Both the position numbers and the translations under genes were made by a program. 7,820 nt of DNA from an uncultured Verrucomicrobiota bacterium (GTDB lineage Bacteria; Verrucomicrobiota; Verrucomicrobiia; Limisphaerales; UBA9464). Location: assembly GCA_903864375.1 (NCBI GenBank), contig CAIPFS010000369.1, positions 1 through 7,820 of the forward strand, given 5' to 3'. Under the pieces are notes generated by a model, which was not told where the DNA came from, did not search any database, and saw nothing but the letters and a program-made list of their open reading frames with translations. Below, in pieces: positions 5,557-7,820 of this stretch (positions within the stretch are counted from its first letter, which is position 1; each line of letters opens with the position of its first letter).

Positions 5557-7820
5557 ATGATCAAACCATTCTGGCGATCGATGAGGAGAATGACCGCCCC
5601 GGTCCTGCTTCTTTCCGGATTGCACTCGGTGCAGGCGGATTTCCCATCAACCCTCAAGGCTTTAAACCCCGTCGGTTACTGGCGGCTCGAGGAAACAACC
5701 CCCGTCCCCAACAATGTGGCAACAAACTCCGGAAGCGCCGGAGAGTTGGGCACTGGCTACTACCTCAAGGACGGGACTCCCGTGGCAATCCACCCCGCCC
5801 CGGGTGCCCTCGCCGGCAGCACGGATACGGCAGCCATCTTTACCGGAGGCCAGTACGTCACCGTTCCCAGCAAGCCTTCCATCAATCCGTTGGGCTCTTT
5901 CACCGCCGAAGCCTGGATCAAGCCGACGTCCGATCCCGCGGGATTGACCAGTCCGTTGTCGTACGCCCAGGCGGGCGACCCTCGGACCGGCTGGTTTCTG
6001 TACCAAAACAACGTTGCAGGGGCCGGATGGGATTTCCGGATGTTCAAAAACGATCACCTCAGTCGGGCCTTGAGCATCACCGGCGGCGATCTTCCCACCG
6101 CTGGGGTCTGGTACCTCGTGGCCATCTCCTTCGATGCTCAGGCGAACCTGGTGAAAGTCTACGTCAACGGGTCGGTGGTCGCTTCCGGCACTCCGGTGGA
6201 CTATGTCGCGAATCAGGGCGGAAGTCTCACCATCGGTGCCCGAAGCGACGGCGCCTTTGGCTATGATGGTTCCGTTGACGAAGTGGCATTGTATGATCAC
6301 CCGCTGTCCGACGCGGTCCTGGCGTCCCATTACCAGAACGGCAACAATCCCAATCCTCCTCAACCGTATGATTCGTTGATCAAGGCCGAATCGCCGCTGC
6401 TCTACTACCGACTGGATGAGCCCGCGTTCGATTCCTCCGCCCCCCTGCCGATTGCGAAAAACACTGGGAGCTGGGCGGCAACAGGTGATGCCACCTATGA
6501 TTTCGGCACCATCCCCGGCAAGACCGGTGTGGTCGGTGGCGGTTTTGCCGCCAACAACAAGGGCGTTGGTTTGAATGGCCAGTCCGGATCGGTGATCATT
6601 CCCGAAGGTCAAGCCCTCATCACCGACACCGTCTCGTTCACCGCCTGGGTGAAGCCCAACGGGCCGCAAAGCGCCTTCAATGCCGTCCTTTTCCAACGCG
6701 ACGCCGCCAAGGCCACCGGGTTTGGATTTGGAGACCAGAACGACCTTCGATTGCACTGGGAGGATGCCGAATACGATTGGGTCCCTAACCTGCCGATTCC
6801 GCCCGACGTCTGGAGCTTCATCACCGCGGTGGTGACACCGACGAATACAACCCTCTCCGTCAACGGAGTCTCCGTCTCGCACAATGCGACCCACGCCCAG
6901 CATGATTTTTCGGTCTCTCCCATCCATATCGGATTGGATCCCACGGGAGGCCGGGTCGTCAATGGCACCATCGACGAAGTCGCCATCTTTGATCGCGCGC
7001 TGACCTCCACCGAACTGGCGAGCCTTTACGCTGCTGCAAAAATTCCCGCCGCCATCGGAGTTCAGCCGGTCAACCCGCCGGCAAGCCTGTTTGAAGGTTC
7101 GAGCGTCAGCTTTTCGGTGGTCGGTGTTGGCAGCACGCCGTTGACCTATAGCTGGTTGAAAGGAAGCACGGTCGTGGCGTCCGGCACCACATTTTCTTTG
7201 ACAAATCTTACCGTTGGAAGTTCTGGCACCTATTTTGCCGTGGTCAAAAATGCCTATGGCTCGGCCACCAGCGCCCCCATTGTCCTGACGGTGGTGGCAG
7301 GCCCGCCGGCGATCACCACGCCTCCGGTGAACCTCTCCATTTACCCGGGTGGAACCGCTCACTTCTCCGTCGCCGCCGCCGGGAGTTTACCCATCAACTA
7401 CCTCTGGTATCACAACGGCACGGCACTGGCCGGGGAAACCGGTAAATCCATCTCCATCCCCGAGCTGGGAACGACGGATGCGGGAGATTATTCGGTGGTC
7501 GTCACCAATCCCTACGGAAGTGTGACCAACCACGCCAGTTTGACATTGCTGCCTTTCGCCAACGTTTATGCCAATCAGGTCCTGTCTTCCGGAGCCATTG
7601 CCTACTGGAAACTGGACGAAACCGGCGGAACGGTTTTTGCGGATTCGGTCGGCGGCTACAACGGCTCCGTCAATTCCACCGTCGCCCTTGGCGTCCCAGG
7701 TCCCAAGCCTCCCGCGGATGCCGGATTCACGGCAGACAACACCGGATTTCAATTCAATGGTGCCACCAGTGACATGACTGCTCCGGCGCTGAACCTGACT
7801 CAAAGCACCATCACTCTGAC
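5557..7820 (+). CDS. Large secreted LamG / Ig-like multidomain protein (3' end outside window)
   Basis: 754 complete codons are visible with no stop, so the gene continues past the window. Residues 1-27 look like a signal peptide: basic start (KPFWRSMRR), short hydrophobic core (APVLLLSGL), and a likely cut after VQA. Domains in order are LamG/concanavalin-like jellyroll 1 (about 36-262), LamG 2 (about 279-494), Ig-like 1 (about 497-581), Ig-like 2 (about 582-666), and the start of LamG 3 from about 678. Each LamG opens with a Y-W/Y-(R/K)-L-(D/E)-E motif (GYWRLEE, LYYRLDE, AYWKLDE). The two complete ones close with a DEVA-(L/I)-(Y/F)-D motif (VDEVALYDHPL, IDEVAIFDRAL). The Ig domains have the core Trp (YSWLKG, YLWYHNG) and the (S/D)-(S/A)-G-(T/D)-Y motif. 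No cysteine occurs in the visible protein. A carbohydrate- or surface-binding extracellular role is inferred from the folds; no catalytic domain is visible. The start at 5557 is favoured over in-frame ATGs at 5581 and 5590, which would shorten the basic part of the signal peptide. Confidence 0.88.
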   Translation, partial: MIKPFWRSMRRMTAPVLLLSGLHSVQADFPSTLKALNPVGYWRLEETTPVPNNVATNSGSAGELGTGYYLKDGTPVAIHPAPGALAGSTDTAAIFTGGQYVTVPSKPSINPLGSFTAEAWIKPTSDPAGLTSPLSYAQAGDPRTGWFLYQNNVAGAGWDFRMFKNDHLSRALSITGGDLPTAGVWYLVAISFDAQANLVKVYVNGSVVASGTPVDYVANQGGSLTIGARSDGAFGYDGSVDEVALYDHPLSDAVLASHYQNGNNPNPPQPYDSLIKAESPLLYYRLDEPAFDSSAPLPIAKNTGSWAATGDATYDFGTIPGKTGVVGGGFAANNKGVGLNGQSGSVIIPEGQALITDTVSFTAWVKPNGPQSAFNAVLFQRDAAKATGFGFGDQNDLRLHWEDAEYDWVPNLPIPPDVWSFITAVVTPTNTTLSVNGVSVSHNATHAQHDFSVSPIHIGLDPTGGRVVNGTIDEVAIFDRALTSTELASLYAAAKIPAAIGVQPVNPPASLFEGSSVSFSVVGVGSTPLTYSWLKGSTVVASGTTFSLTNLTVGSSGTYFAVVKNAYGSATSAPIVLTVVAGPPAITTPPVNLSIYPGGTAHFSVAAAGSLPINYLWYHNGTALAGETGKSISIPELGTTDAGDYSVVVTNPYGSVTNHASLTLLPFANVYANQVLSSGAIAYWKLDETGGTVFADSVGGYNGSVNSTVALGVPGPKPPADAGFTADNTGFQFNGATSDMTAPALNLTQSTITL

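Noticed and set aside
5662..7362. A 566-codon open frame on the minus strand opposite the LamG/Ig gene
   Set aside because: Its translation is Arg/Gly/Asp/His-rich with no recognisable domain, while the plus strand shows clear LamG and Ig motifs and a signal peptide. It is a codon-bias shadow.

Overview
The window is about 7.8 kb of moderately GC-rich bacterial chromosome with no tRNA, rRNA, CRISPR array, insertion sequence or phage gene that I can see. The gene content suggests a member of the Verrucomicrobia or a related PVC-group bacterium. The main clues are a very large secreted protein made of alternating LamG/concanavalin-like and cysteine-free Ig-like domains, a DUF4337-like membrane protein, and an enlarged E. 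coli-type NADP-dependent isocitrate dehydrogenase. This taxonomic reading is inference from domain style, not a marker-gene result.

Left arm (1-4218, all on the minus strand, read right to left). The order is a FAD-dependent amine-oxidase-like flavoprotein (4218-2953), a TPR-repeat protein (2872-1484) and isocitrate dehydrogenase icd (1360-1). The icd gene is cut by the window edge only a few codons before its expected end. Gaps are short (about 80 bp or less, then 123 bp) and no convincing terminator separates the genes, so they could be one transcript. The three proteins have no obvious shared pathway: TCA-cycle enzyme, protein-protein scaffold, flavin oxidoreductase.

Centre (4219-4313). 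This is a 95 bp divergent intergenic region holding nested inverted repeats, a plausible shared operator/promoter zone.

Right arm (4314-7820, plus strand). First comes a 313-residue membrane protein with a DUF4337-like framework and an enlarged middle. Then follows a roughly 300 bp intergenic region with a hairpin (possible terminator) and a cluster of overlapping short inverted repeats. Last is the start of a very large secreted LamG-Ig-Ig-LamG protein. It begins at about 5557 and stays open through the right edge (754 complete codons seen). It is the largest gene in the window and a surface or secreted multidomain adhesin or carbohydrate-binding protein is the best reading.

I see ordinary chromosomal housekeeping and surface-protein genes rather than a clear new defence or mobile system. 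The items most worth a second look are the large LamG/Ig protein and its unusual upstream region, the enlarged DUF4337-like protein, and the insertions in the isocitrate dehydrogenase.
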